This document shows positions 9,501 to 17,420 of a stretch of 64,000 nucleotides of DNA, in pieces (the first letter of the stretch is position 1; each line of letters starts with the position of its first letter). Where the stretch lies: the NCBI RefSeq assembly GCF_007741495.1, contig NZ_CP036262.1, positions 310,001 to 374,000 on the forward strand, given 5' to 3'. A program made the translations under genes and the position numbers. The DNA is from Roseimaritima multifibrata. Its GTDB lineage: Bacteria; Planctomycetota; Planctomycetia; Pirellulales; Pirellulaceae. Below the pieces are notes generated by a model. The model ran no database searches. It saw nothing but the letters and a program-made list of their open reading frames with translations, and was not told where the DNA came from.

Positions 9501-10335
9501 AGCCGATCCGATGGAGTCTCTTGTCGGTTTTCGGATTTTGCTAGCGGAGGACAACACGATCAGCCAATTGTTCGCCCGAGAAGTCATGCAACAAGCGGGG
9601 CTTTTGTGCGATTGCGTTGTGAACGGGAAAGAAGCGATCGTCTCTGCCCGATCGCAGCGATACGATTTGATATTGATGGACTGCCAGATGCCGATAGTGG
9701 ATGGCTTAGAGGCAACACGAACGATTCGACGGATGGAACAGGATGGCAGGATGAAAGGTCATACGCCAATCATCGCGCTGACGGCAAACGCGATTAAGGG
9801 GGATCGTGAACGGTGCCTCGAAGCTGGCATGGACGAATACATCAGTAAACCGTACTCGCCAAAGCGATTGTTGCAGATGATTAGCGACATGTTGTGCACT
9901 GCCGGTTCTTCACCGGTTGCTGAAGGTTCACACCAACACCGGGCCACTGAATCGACACTCGCAGACGAGTCGCCGTTGCCTGACATGGAAGGGCTGTTGG
10001 CGCGTTGCATGAACAATACCGCTTTTGCCTTAGAACTTCTTGTTGATTTTGAAGAAGACCTGCCCAAGCAGCTTGATGAAATCACTCGGATGGTAGCCGA
10101 AGGAAACCTCGAAGCGGCTGGAGAATCAGCACACTCGCTTAAAGGATCCGCAGGGATTCTAGGGGCAGAAAGTGTACGAAAGTGTGCATCCGCCATCGAT
10201 GAAAAAAGCAAACTTGGATTGTTGGAGGATATGGATGATTTGGTTCGCGAACTCAATGACGAAATACAGCGGTTTGTGAGGGAAATGCCGAATGCGAAGC
10301 GAGAAATAGCCTCAATGTCAGGAGTAGTAAGCTAG
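6508..10335 (+). CDS. CHASE-PAS-PAS hybrid sensor histidine kinase with REC and HPt
   Basis: A 1275-residue multidomain phosphorelay kinase. In order: a membrane helix (about 20-40); an extracytoplasmic CHASE ligand domain (about 45-310); a second membrane helix (about 320-345); PAS (about 360-485); PAS (about 490-610); HisKA with FLATMSHELRTPLNG (His about 632); HATPase with NLIGNAIKFT, DTGVGI and GGTGLGLS; a degenerate receiver lacking the phospho-acceptor pattern (about 860-985); a true receiver (about 1015-1130, Asp about 1058 in LILMDCQMP, Lys in SKPY); and an HPt domain with SAHSLKGSAGIL (His about 1209). All relay modules are on one chain. It heads a cluster with HD-GYP, HDOD and HPt proteins, its likely partners. 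Confidence 0.92.
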   Translation: MTFSQAIRSPFLRTRIWNWRAWSLAGLVLALTMFAAHRIRVGEQNRARAGFERLCLDTREQIHEHLEDHAEFLYSGAALFGASQHVTRTEWRSFIGSHRLRGNHSDVTGVGYSTLVSHEKLDQYIDEIRKAGFKDVAIWPAGERSDYSPVVYLEPASPRAESQIGFDLFSEPMLRQSMAEARDLNAVTLSGRVPLDQNDSKVNDGVVMFVPVYRAGMPLSNLAERREAIQGWVHSQYQVEDLLRDIGCAKRADCNIAKFEILDRRSSSVEPVSYTPREFSEAEPGGVFQLPLEFGGQHLAVRFATADDNALKPEFSRVPLVILSGGAIGVLLFCIVLLWQEAALRWGELNRTKLALHRVRERFELAMKGSQDGLWDWNLITGETYFSMRWMSMLGYEKTEMEPHIRAAFDLIHPDDLERVRLEVAKIINGEDKKLDFELRMRHKNGSYVDVLTRGFVVRHKETGEPVRMVGTHVDITAHKHQQRELSQFKTTLDVTADCIFMYHPDTLRVFYVNRAAIMQIGCPANELYEKRVFDFEGKHDEQEFRDFVKPLVDGDFSSLRYESVHRDDEDREIPVEVFLQYVDPDDEPARFVAVVRDISDYKEHAIALRMAKEHAERASQAKTDFLATMSHELRTPLNGVAGMTELLRNTKLDQRQRRFVDACQNSGRLLLSLINDILDFSKIEAGKLELVEEEFESLQLIGDTVDAMAFLAEEKGLGLFSHVSPEVPARLTGDFTRLRQILVNLIGNAIKFTESGEVNVRVAIVGSKENPFVRFTVSDTGVGIREDQIDKVYDSFTQADSSTTRKTGGTGLGLSISKYLVERMGGHLVAKSELGVGSVFAFELPCQSDSLSEVKSWPKLCNRRALLLFDAQAAAGNLTELLHDWSMSVYVAPSPEEADKLLQLAIDRGQPFDFFVADERSLGEAKAMKSLRKKVSDCQPTKTLLIRDHGKVSSGEEGEQFDAILYTPLSQSTLLDTLSECLTGRTDTSQTASQGSEADPMESLVGFRILLAEDNTISQLFAREVMQQAGLLCDCVVNGKEAIVSARSQRYDLILMDCQMPIVDGLEATRTIRRMEQDGRMKGHTPIIALTANAIKGDRERCLEAGMDEYISKPYSPKRLLQMISDMLCTAGSSPVAEGSHQHRATESTLADESPLPDMEGLLARCMNNTAFALELLVDFEEDLPKQLDEITRMVAEGNLEAAGESAHSLKGSAGILGAESVRKCASAIDEKSKLGLLEDMDDLVRELNDEIQRFVREMPNAKREIASMSGVVS

Positions 10336-10379
10336 ATTTCGACGGGCAAATTTTGCAAGAAGCCAATAGGAGTACTTGC

Positions 10380-11444
10380 GTGAATGTTTTAGTGGTTGAC
10401 GATAATTCGATCTGCCGAAAAGTGATCTGCCGGACGCTAGAAAATGGCGGCTACAATGTCATGTCGGCTAACGATGGTCGCGCTGCATTGGAGCTGTTCC
10501 ATCAACACAATTTTCAGATTGTGGTCACGGATTGGCTGATGCCGTATATGAGTGGCATCGAACTTTGCCAAGCCATGCGGAGAGCCAGCGGTGGACGATA
10601 CGTCTACTGCATTATCGTATCCAGCTTAAAACAGTCGGCCGATTTGGTTCGAGGTTTCGAAGAGGGAGCCGACGACTATTTGACGAAGCCATTCAATCCT
10701 CATGAGTTGCTGCTGCGAGTCGGCATCGGCCGCCGTACATTGAATCTGAAGCCAGCAAATCTGACCATCTTCGCGCTGGCGAAACTTGCTGAAACGCGAG
10801 ACCCCGAGACGGGATCTCATTTGGAACGGGTGCAGTGTTATTGCCGCGTCCTTGCTGAGTATCTCGCGAAACATCCGCGATTCGCTGTTGAGGCTGACCA
10901 TAACTTTGTTGATCTTATTTATCGAACCAGCCCCCTGCACGACATTGGCAAGGTAGCGATACCAGACGACATTTTGCTCAAGCCAGGACGGTTGACCGAA
11001 GAAGAGTTCGAGATCATGAAGTCGCATACGACGTATGGTGCGGACGCTATTCAGTCGATGCTGCAAAATTTTCCCGGCCTTCCTTTTCTCAAAATGGCTC
11101 TCGATATTATTTTGACTCACCATGAAAAATGGGACGGCAGCGGCTACCCGAAGGGCCTAAAAGCCGAACAGATTCCGCTCTGTGGCCGAATCATGGCTGT
11201 CGCCGATGTCTATGACGCATTGACGTCGAAGCGTGTCTATAAAGATGCGTTCAGTCATGAGCGTGCAAAGTCAATCATTCTGGAGGGGGCAGGTACGCAT
11301 TTTGATCCAGAAATGGTGGAAGCGTTCATTAACATTGAACAGGACTTTATTTCAATTGCGTCGGGAATCGAAACCGCTGCCGATGATTCCAGTGTTCGCG
11401 GTTCATTGCTTCACGAAGCTAAGGTCGGTTGCGTCGTAGCCTAA
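10380..11444 (+). CDS. Response regulator with HD-GYP domain
   Basis: 354 residues. An N-terminal receiver (Asp about 51 in VVTDWLMP, Lys in LTKPFNP) is followed by an HD-GYP domain with LHDIGKVAIPDD (HD pair about 187-188) and HHEKWDGSGYPKGL, the full catalytic signature of cyclic-di-GMP phosphodiesterases. It probably lowers c-di-GMP when phosphorylated. The start is GTG at 10380, 8 bases after AGGAG (10368-10372); a TTG at 10353 is upstream but lacks a binding site. It follows the hybrid kinase by 44 bases, so it is probably co-transcribed with it and phosphorylated through its HPt domain or the nearby solo HPt. Confidence 0.92.
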   Translation: MNVLVVDDNSICRKVICRTLENGGYNVMSANDGRAALELFHQHNFQIVVTDWLMPYMSGIELCQAMRRASGGRYVYCIIVSSLKQSADLVRGFEEGADDYLTKPFNPHELLLRVGIGRRTLNLKPANLTIFALAKLAETRDPETGSHLERVQCYCRVLAEYLAKHPRFAVEADHNFVDLIYRTSPLHDIGKVAIPDDILLKPGRLTEEEFEIMKSHTTYGADAIQSMLQNFPGLPFLKMALDIILTHHEKWDGSGYPKGLKAEQIPLCGRIMAVADVYDALTSKRVYKDAFSHERAKSIILEGAGTHFDPEMVEAFINIEQDFISIASGIETAADDSSVRGSLLHEAKVGCVVA

Positions 11445-11503
11445 GCAGTATTTCGTCAACATTTAATCAGCATTCAAAAACGTAAGAGGGGGAGGTGGGG
11501 CAT

Positions 11504-13210
11504 ATGTACGAGAGTATTCGAGCGCTTGTAGTCGATGATGAGGTGATTTCCAGAAAAGCCGTAATGTTCGCATTGATCCAAGAAGATTTTTGCTGTGATT
11601 ACGCGTTGGATGGTGTGGATGCGCTGAACAAACTAGAGGAAAGCTCTTACGATTTGGTGGTCACCGATCTATGCATGCCAAATAAGCATGGGCATGCACT
11701 GGCCGTCGAGCTTCTAGAGAGAACCCCTTGCCCGGTTATCGTGGTTCACACCGTGGTCGATAACCCCAAGATTACCAAAGACCTGATCATGCGCGGTGTC
11801 AGTGACATCGTCTATAAGCCGACGAACTATGCGGCCTTCGCAGCAAAAGCGAAAGCGATGGTTAGGTATCGACAGGACCATCCAGGTGTTGCCGGAAAAG
11901 GGATCGACGGTGCCAGCGAGGGGAAAACCGAAACCGATCCAGAAGATCCGGTCTTGAACGCAATTCCAGAAGGGGGAATTGAATCCTCCGTGACAATGGC
12001 TGACATCGAAAGCCGAATTCCCCTTGTCTCACGAATCCTCCCAGTTTCGAAGACTGCATTCGAAGTCTACGAGATGACTCGTAGTAATGCAGACGCGGCG
12101 ACGCTGGGATCGGCAATTCAGCATGACGCGGCCTTAGCGGCTGAATTTCTTTCGATCGCAAATAGCAGTTTCTATAATCCATCGGGTAAGCCGATGACCG
12201 ATATGGAAAAAGCGGTCGTTCGCATCGGTCAACGCCGAATTGGCGAAATGGCGTTAGCGGCCGCAACCCTCTCTGCGCTCACAGCACGTAAGCTGCCATG
12301 GATGGACATGCAAGTTGTGTGGCGTCAAAGCATCGCTGCCGGAGCGGCCATAGAACATTTGGTTGCACAAGGCAAACACAGCAAAGTAAGCGAGAACTTG
12401 GTTCTGACGGGGATAATGCACTCGCTTGGACGTGTTGTCTTGGGGACACTCTACCCGGCACATTACCAGGAATTGATTAAGCGTTGCTCCGACGGTGACC
12501 TCGCGTTGACCGATCAAGAAGCGACGGTGTTTCCTGAAACGCACGCTCAAATAATGAGCCGGTTGTTGACCGAGTGGAATGTTCCTGCGGAAACCAGCGA
12601 ACCGCTACAGCATGTCCTGACGCCCTACCATTTGCTGTCTCAGCTATCCAACGAGTTGCGCATCCGAGTGGAATTGGTCAAGGTCGCGATCTTTGTCGGG
12701 CAGCTCTCGACAAACGCTTGGCATTCGTGGGACCTTGTTGAGATTCCCCCAACTTCCGTGCTGGAGCGATTAGGCATTGCCGACATCGGGCGAGTTATCG
12801 AACGAACCCAAAGTGATGCCAAGGCAATTATCGATTTTAAAGCGGAGAATTCCGGAGACAAAGATACTAAAAAGAAACCCGATTTGGCGACTGATAAACC
12901 AGAGCCAACGGCCTACTATCGAAATGGCTCCACCAGTAAATACGACTTCCTGCAGGCATTGATCAGTGGTATGGATTTGTCCCTGACCGATATGCCAAGC
13001 GACGGCAAACTCACGTTGCCAACCGTCTTTATTAACTGCATTGGCGCCGGCCGCCATACACCCATCGATCCTGCGTTTGAAGCGGACGTCGAGAAAGTGG
13101 TGATTACCGACGGAGACTTGCCACCTGCTTTCGATTCGTCGCTTAGAACCGTCCGGACTCCGCTCACCTACGGAAAGATGGTCAAAGAGTTGTCAACGAC
13201 TGCGAAGTAG
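11504..13210 (+). CDS. Receiver-HDOD signalling protein
   Basis: 568 residues. The receiver occupies about 1-120 (Asp about 55 in VVTDLCMPNKHG; VDDEVISRK at the acidic pocket; the conserved Lys in YKPTN). An HDOD domain follows at about 165-365 (IPLVSRILPVSKTAFEVYEM, AIQHDAALAAEFLSIANSS, VVRIGQRRIGEMAL, LTGIMHSLGRVVLGTLYP). HDOD is a catalytically silent HD relative that scaffolds signalling. The C-terminal about 170 residues are unassigned. ATG at 11504 lies 8 bases after GGGGGAGG; the upstream GTG at 11495 is inside that binding site. The gene lies 59 bases after the HD-GYP gene. Confidence 0.88.
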   Translation: MYESIRALVVDDEVISRKAVMFALIQEDFCCDYALDGVDALNKLEESSYDLVVTDLCMPNKHGHALAVELLERTPCPVIVVHTVVDNPKITKDLIMRGVSDIVYKPTNYAAFAAKAKAMVRYRQDHPGVAGKGIDGASEGKTETDPEDPVLNAIPEGGIESSVTMADIESRIPLVSRILPVSKTAFEVYEMTRSNADAATLGSAIQHDAALAAEFLSIANSSFYNPSGKPMTDMEKAVVRIGQRRIGEMALAAATLSALTARKLPWMDMQVVWRQSIAAGAAIEHLVAQGKHSKVSENLVLTGIMHSLGRVVLGTLYPAHYQELIKRCSDGDLALTDQEATVFPETHAQIMSRLLTEWNVPAETSEPLQHVLTPYHLLSQLSNELRIRVELVKVAIFVGQLSTNAWHSWDLVEIPPTSVLERLGIADIGRVIERTQSDAKAIIDFKAENSGDKDTKKKPDLATDKPEPTAYYRNGSTSKYDFLQALISGMDLSLTDMPSDGKLTLPTVFINCIGAGRHTPIDPAFEADVEKVVITDGDLPPAFDSSLRTVRTPLTYGKMVKELSTTAK

Positions 13211-13285
13211 GGTGATCGTTAGAGCGTGTTTGCCTATCGATGCGGCTCGTTCATATTGAATGAGTCGGTTGCACCCTGGAACCTG

Positions 13286-13753
13286 ATGTCGGAATACGCG
13301 TTACGGAACCAATTGATGGGAACCGAGAAATTGGAATCGATCGATCGAATTAAGAAGAATCCTGTAAGTCAACATTCGGGGGTGAATGGTTTGTCGCACG
13401 AATCCGTGCCGATCGATGCTCCGCCTCTGCTGGAAATCTGTGGTGGAAGTGTTGAATTAGCCTGCGAGCTTTTGGATGAACTGGAGGCGACCGGGTTTCA
13501 GTATGTGGAACGGATTCAGAAGTCTGTTTCTGAACGGGACATGGTCGCCACGGCGGACATTTCCCATTCGCTAAAAGGGTTGGCTGGCATTCTTTGCGCC
13601 GAAGAGATTCGGAAACGGGCCGATGAAATCGAACTTGCCGGGCGATTGTCAGACAGCAACCGTATCGAATTCCATGTGTCGCAGCTCGCTGCGGAGATGC
13701 AACGGTGCGTCGATTACTTGCCCGAACTACGGCAGGAACTTGCCGGGAAGTAG
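13286..13753 (+). CDS. Stand-alone HPt phosphotransfer protein
   Basis: About 155 residues. The recognisable part is an HPt four-helix domain (last about 100 residues): [20 protein letters not shown], then [19 protein letters not shown], where His in SHSLKG is the phosphorylated residue. It closely parallels the C-terminal HPt of the hybrid kinase. HPt proteins shuttle phosphoryl groups between receivers. The start is uncertain (ATG 13286 taken; GTG 13226 and ATG 13316 are open). It follows the HDOD gene, and its stop codon abuts a 10-unit heptamer repeat. Confidence 0.82.
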   Translation: MSEYALRNQLMGTEKLESIDRIKKNPVSQHSGVNGLSHESVPIDAPPLLEICGGSVELACELLDELEATGFQYVERIQKSVSERDMVATADISHSLKGLAGILCAEEIRKRADEIELAGRLSDSNRIEFHVSQLAAEMQRCVDYLPELRQELAGK

Positions 13754-13823
13754 GAGTTGGGAGTTGGGAGTTGGGAGTTGGGAGTTGGGAGTTGGGAGTT
13801 GGGAGTTGGGAGTTGGGAGTTGG
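13754..13823. repeat. Tandem heptamer repeat (GAGTTGG) x 10
   Basis: Ten perfect consecutive copies of GAGTTGG (70 bp) begin on the base after the TAG stop of the HPt gene and end 60 bp before the stop of the convergent receiver gene. The perfect repetition suggests slippage-driven copy-number change. Confidence 0.95.
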
Positions 13824-13883
13824 GGAACGACGCGAAACTCTCGGCGGTTCGGTCAGAACGGACCGCAGCACAACGAGGCGGCT

Positions 13884-14315
13884 TTAGACGCGTGCGTTGA
13901 CGCCTGACGATGCCTTCTCAAGGTGTTTTTCCAGCATCGCTTGCAGTTGTGCTGCGAGCAGCGGCTTTGTCAGATAGTCGTCCATGCCTGCGTCAAGGCA
14001 GCGTTCGCGATCGCCTTTGAGCGCGTTGGCGGTGAGTGCGATAATCGGTAGTTGTTCTGGAAGTTCGCCGACCGATTGGAGGCGGCGGATTTCCCGTGTT
14101 GCCGTGAATCCGTCCATCTCTGGCATCTGACAATCCATTAGGATCAGGTCGTAGCGGTTTTTCTGTAAAGCGTTCAGAGCCTCATCGCCGTTTTCGACGA
14201 CGTCGCATGTACAACCCAAATACTTCATCAATTCAGCGATGTAAAGTTGATTGATATGGTTGTCTTCGGCAATCAGAGCGTGGCAGGAAAATGCCGCCTT
14301 AGGCTTGTCGTCCAC
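13884..14315 (-). CDS. Orphan receiver domain protein, possibly a kinase remnant
   Basis: 143 residues consisting of one CheY-like receiver ([15 protein letters not shown], phospho-Asp in [28 protein letters not shown], Lys in YLTKPL). It is very similar to the receiver of the neighbouring hybrid kinase. The GTG at 14315 is used as the start, but there is no good ribosome binding site. The frame stays open for 40 more codons upstream (to about 14435) with a Pro/Thr/Ser-rich linker such as TEHNTPSPPSVTIASPHESS, like the linkers before receivers in hybrid kinases. It may be the severed C-terminus of a lost hybrid kinase, or a free receiver serving the local relay. Confidence 0.75.
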   Translation of the reverse strand: MDDKPKAAFSCHALIAEDNHINQLYIAELMKYLGCTCDVVENGDEALNALQKNRYDLILMDCQMPEMDGFTATREIRRLQSVGELPEQLPIIALTANALKGDRERCLDAGMDDYLTKPLLAAQLQAMLEKHLEKASSGVNARV

Positions 14316-14633
14316 CGCTGCAGGTTCTAAGTGCGACGATTCATGAGGAGACGCGATGGTTACACTGGGGGGGCTGGGGGTGTTGTGTTCCGTCGCTGTT
14401 CGTAGGTGTTCGGGTGTCGCTCCAAGGGTTGCGTTCTAGCGCGAAAGCCAAGCTCACGCACTGGATGGAACGCGTGGTCTGCTCTTGCACCCCGCCAGGC
14501 TATTTGCCTTTTCATTCTTCCCCTGTGACCTAAGTTGTCACTCCCCATGCGGATAATAAAAGTGTTGGCAAGCGGCAACCGACAAACACTCCCCCCTCAT
14601 TTGCCGCAGCAACCGAAATCAAGGAAGAATTCA
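14316..14633. other. Upstream region of csrA
   Basis: About 320 bases divergently flanked by the orphan receiver and csrA. The half near the receiver is an open linker-like frame. The half near csrA presumably holds the csrA promoter and leader; GGA trinucleotides, including ATGCGGATAAT near 14547-14557, could bind CsrA. Confidence 0.4.
14621..14627 (+). promoter_or_regulatory. csrA ribosome binding site with CsrA-like motif
   Basis: The ribosome binding site AAGGAAG, preceded by ATC, gives ATCAAGGAAG, close to the CsrA recognition core (A/C)A(R)GGA. It lies 6 bases before the csrA ATG, so CsrA could repress its own translation, as known in other bacteria. This is inferred from the sequence match. 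Confidence 0.45.
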
Positions 14634-14843
14634 ATGCTAGTTCTAAGTCGAAAAGTTGGTGAAAAGCTGGTCATCGATGGCAATATCACCGTCGAAGTGG
14701 TTCGAATCAAAGGCAACCGAATCACGCTTGGCATCGTCGCTCCAGAGGAAGTGAGGATCCTGCGAGGCGAATTGGACCAGTTCTCCGCTCAGGCGATGGC
14801 ATCGGAAACCAAAATAGATGAAGGGCAAATGCAAGCGTGCTAG
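14634..14843 (+). CDS. csrA: Carbon storage regulator CsrA
   Basis: 69 residues, full length for CsrA/RsmA. It begins MLVLSRKVGEKLVIDGNITV and contains the core IKGNRITLGI and APEEVRILRGEL, with the RNA-contacting L4-R6 and VRILRGE positions conserved. CsrA dimers bind GGA motifs in mRNA leaders and control translation and stability of transcripts for carbon metabolism, motility and c-di-GMP enzymes. The start is ATG 14634 with AAGGAAG 6 bases upstream; the frame extends back to 14535 without support. It sits at the end of the phosphorelay and c-di-GMP cluster, consistent with a joint role, and is followed by repeats. Confidence 0.95.
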   Translation: MLVLSRKVGEKLVIDGNITVEVVRIKGNRITLGIVAPEEVRILRGELDQFSAQAMASETKIDEGQMQAC

Positions 14844-14880
14844 GACAGGCCTAACGGACCGGCCGATTGTCGCCTTTCGT

Positions 14881-15124
14881 TCGAGATGTGAAATTTATCA
14901 ATCACGGTATCTGAGCAGGTTGTCGCTGTGCGGCAATCCATCAGGAAATCCCAACTCGCTGCGTAGGCGAGGGTTTGCGGCCTGCTCTTTCGGTCCCTCG
15001 CTTACGCAGCGGGTTAGGATCTTGGCTGCCCTAGGCCCGAAGGGGCGACACAATCTCTGCCGAGGGTGAGGCCCCCGGAACAGGAATGGATTGCGAGCTC
15101 TTGTTGGCTTCCGCCTAGTTCGTT
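14881..15124. repeat. Repeat element III-like region with long hairpin, copy A
   Basis: Begins TCGAGATGTGAAATTTATCA, a degenerate version of the shared element end. Inside, arms 14957-14973 (CGCTGCGTAGGCGAGGG) and 14995-15011 (CCCTCGCTTACGCAGCG) form a 17-bp stem with one G-T pair. The segment from CGGCCTGCTCTTTC to the end of the stem is the same as at 43050-43088. It lies immediately before element I copy A; no gene is apparent in it. Confidence 0.65.
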
Positions 15125-15416
15125 GGGTTGTGCGATAAATAAGTAGTGAGTGTGGCAGGGAGAAAAGGCCCCATGCCAGCTTGCCTGGCATGAAGCCAAG
15201 ATTTGAAATTAGTTCGCATGGCTCTAGGAAAACGCATCCCGTTCGGATTGCCGCTGAAAGCGGCAATCCGAACGGGATGCGAAAACCGTGGGGGCAACCA
15301 CCTCTAATTTCAAATCTTGCGTTCCTGTCGGGTAAACCGACGAGGGGACGTGGCGCTTGGATGTCTGGGCAGGTGCCAGCTGCTGTCAAACCGTCAACTT
15401 ATATATCGCACGTCCC
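15125..15416. repeat. Element I copy A, MITE-like nested palindrome
   Basis: A 292-bp unit, apparently identical in reverse orientation to 42638-42929. Its ends are imperfect inverted repeats (left GGGTTGTGCGATAAATAAGT, right reading inward GGGACGTGCGATATATAAGT). Inside are a 15-bp inverted pair (15199-15213 with 15303-15317, AAGATTTGAAATTAG and its complement), a central 23-bp perfect hairpin (15233-15255 with 15259-15281, loop GAA) and a smaller hairpin (CATGCCAG/CTGGCATG). It has no coding capacity, so any mobility would need a transposase supplied from elsewhere. Confidence 0.85.
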
Positions 15417-15520
15417 TCCGGGCGATACCGCGTTTGGCGGAGAACCGTATTTTTTGCCGGAGGGCATACCCGCCCGTATCGAGAACGAGCGGTTGCATGA
15501 GATGAATTTGCGTCTGCAAA

Positions 15521-16489
15521 TCAACCGGCTTTCCGTTTCGCCGTGGTCATTTCGTAATCTAACGAGAATGTTTCGTGTTCTTCCAGATTGGTTTTATCCA
15601 ATAGAGGCGAATACGTTTTGACGTGGATCTTGTTTTCGGCGGGCACGAACTGTAGCGAACGGAGCCAGCCGTCGCCGCCGTTGGGAAGCCCTTGATAGTC
15701 GGTCAGCATTTCCAGTACCTTTCCGCCGGCATCGTTCACGCTTGTCTGCAGTCCCACACCCAGTACATGCCCACTGACAACGAGAAAAATATTTGGTTGC
15801 TTGCGAATCAGTTTTTGCCAGATCTGTTCGCCACTGTTGCCGGCTATGTCGTAGGCCGTTGCACAACTGGTGTCTCGACCCTTGGGACGCATGTAGCAAT
15901 GCGTCGCGACGATCACGCGGTGATCAGGAAATCGCTTCGCTATGCCCGCCGCCCATTCCAGTGTTTCATCACGCGGAGCGAATTCAAGGTTAATGATCAT
16001 GAATTTCATGCCATTCGCCTCAAAGAAGCAGTAGTTGTTGTCGTTGGTTTCGCCCATGTGCCCGCCGTACCACTGTTTGCCTTCGAATCGTGCGGGTGAG
16101 TAGTACTGGTTGTACAGCGTTGAATCGCGGTTCTTTAACAGCATGTCATGATTGCCTGGTGCCACACTGTAGGGCACGACACCGTCCAGAAGCCGCATGG
16201 CGCGATCGGCGTTTTCCCATTCGGGTTTTTGCGTCGGTGTTTGCACGATATCGCCCAGGTGGATGACAAATTTGATGTTGTCTTTCTTGACCTGTTGCCG
16301 AATCCAAAGTGCCTGCGAGACGTATGTGTCTGGGTATTTTTCAGAGTAGTTTTGGGTGTCGGGAAGCAACACTACCGAAAAACTTTGCTCGGTATTTTTG
16401 TCATCCTCTGCGAATGTGACAGAATGATGTCCGCAAGCAATCGCCAATAAGCAGACGGTAAATATCGACTGTCGAAATAGATTCTGCAT
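15521..16489 (-). CDS. Secreted calcineurin-like metallophosphoesterase
   Basis: 322 residues with a signal peptide (hydrophobic core IFTVCLLAIACG, exported at about residue 27). The metallophosphoesterase fold shows the metal ligands in order: LLPDTQNY (Asp, motif I), HLGDIVQ (GD, motif II), APGNHDMLL (GNHD, motif III), VIVATHCYM (His, motif IV) and VSGHVLGVG (GH, motif V). All dinuclear metal motifs are therefore present. It probably cleaves phosphate esters or diesters outside the cytoplasm; the substrate is unknown. Upstream GGA is 9 bases before the ATG. It is monocistronic and lies between repeat elements I and II. Confidence 0.85.
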   Translation of the reverse strand: MQNLFRQSIFTVCLLAIACGHHSVTFAEDDKNTEQSFSVVLLPDTQNYSEKYPDTYVSQALWIRQQVKKDNIKFVIHLGDIVQTPTQKPEWENADRAMRLLDGVVPYSVAPGNHDMLLKNRDSTLYNQYYSPARFEGKQWYGGHMGETNDNNYCFFEANGMKFMIINLEFAPRDETLEWAAGIAKRFPDHRVIVATHCYMRPKGRDTSCATAYDIAGNSGEQIWQKLIRKQPNIFLVVSGHVLGVGLQTSVNDAGGKVLEMLTDYQGLPNGGDGWLRSLQFVPAENKIHVKTYSPLLDKTNLEEHETFSLDYEMTTAKRKAG

Positions 16490-16721
16490 GTTTTAAATTC
16501 CAGGAGAGTATGGTTTCGACATCATCATACTCACCGGAAAGAATCGCCGAAAGCAAAACGGCCTCCGCCCATTTAACTGCCTGCCCTCGCAAATTGGTTT
16601 GCCGCCGAAATTTGGAACAGTCAATGTTGCTCGGTTCTCCGAACCGAGAGCGCGGGGGGACGACGACTTTCGGCTAGGAGAGCTGATCGACAATCCGAAT
16701 GCGTTGCACGACCGCTTTCGG
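16490..16721. other. Non-coding stretch before element II
   Basis: About 230 bases upstream of the phosphoesterase gene, running into element II. Apart from that gene's presumed promoter, no feature was recognised. Confidence 0.35.
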
Positions 16722-17135
16722 CTCGGGGGACATCGAAAAGAATAAGTAAAGAAAATCTGGCTCCCCTCGCCCTCAAAACAAGCTCCCTTAAAACAGTTTT
16801 GATATTGGATCAACAGTTCGTCAGCTGGTCCAATCGACTGCAATTCAAGGGCTTGTTTTGGGGGAGAGGGGCTGGGGGAGAGGGGGTCGACAGAGGCAGG
16901 GCAAGGAGTGACGCAAACGCTTAAAACACAAGGCGTTAACCGGGCGTGCGCGGCAAAATCGCCTCGCGGAAATTCCCCCTCACCCCCAGCCCCTCTCCCC
17001 CAAGCAAGCTCCGCAAAATCAGACAAAAAGGGAGAGATGACGCAATGATCGCGCCAATGTTTCTTCCGCAACAACGAGCTTGCTTAGGGGCGAGGGGAGC
17101 CAGACTTTCGTCACTTATAAACTTCACGTCCCGAG
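16722..17135. repeat. Element II copy 1 (414 bp, terminal inverted repeats)
   Basis: The ends read inward as CTCGGG...TCTGGCTCCCCTCGCCC. The right end is CTCGGGACGTGAAGTTTATA, then AGTCTGGCTCCCCTCG; the left end is a divergent match, so terminal repeats are about 50 bp. Internally a GGGGGAGAGGGGCTGGGGG block pairs with CCCCCAGCCCCTCTCCCCC about 110 bp away. A diverged same-orientation copy is at 37370-37779. It holds no protein-like frame and its outermost bases resemble the ends of elements I, III and IV. Confidence 0.8.
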
Positions 17136-17420
17136 ATCCGAGCGACAATCCTTATGCCTTTTAGAGGTAGCGGAGCCGCGCGAGCGACCCGGTGATCCGC
17201 TGGGTTTGAGTCGCCGTAACCGGATGGCTCGTGCTGTTCGGCTACCTTGCGTCCATCTTCCCGAAAGCAAGGTGAAGCGTAGGTGCCTGCCCCATCGATC
17301 CGTGGGCGTCGAGTAAAGTGATAACCGTCGAACATTCCTTGGAACAAATGCAATTCGATCAGAGAGGTTTGCAACGTTTCAGGTAGAATCCTCTCTCCCT
17401 CCTACAACTGGCAAGATAAA
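17136..17420. other. Leader region of the sialidase-like gene
   Basis: About 285 bases between element II and the secreted sialidase-like gene. It presumably contains that gene's promoter; no motif or small gene is convincing. Confidence 0.35.

Noticed and set aside
13705-13907. Open frames across the GAGTTGG heptamer repeat, encoding repetitive Gly/Ser/Trp/Glu peptides
   Set aside because: The open frames arise only because a 7-bp repeat without stops is open in all frames; they overlap the HPt and receiver genes and have no credible start.
15181-15389. Overlapping open frames in elements I and III, repeated in the inverted copies near 42.5-43.1 kb
   Set aside because: The frames are present in both copies only because the DNA is duplicated. 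They are palindrome-derived, with no protein-like composition or ribosome binding site.
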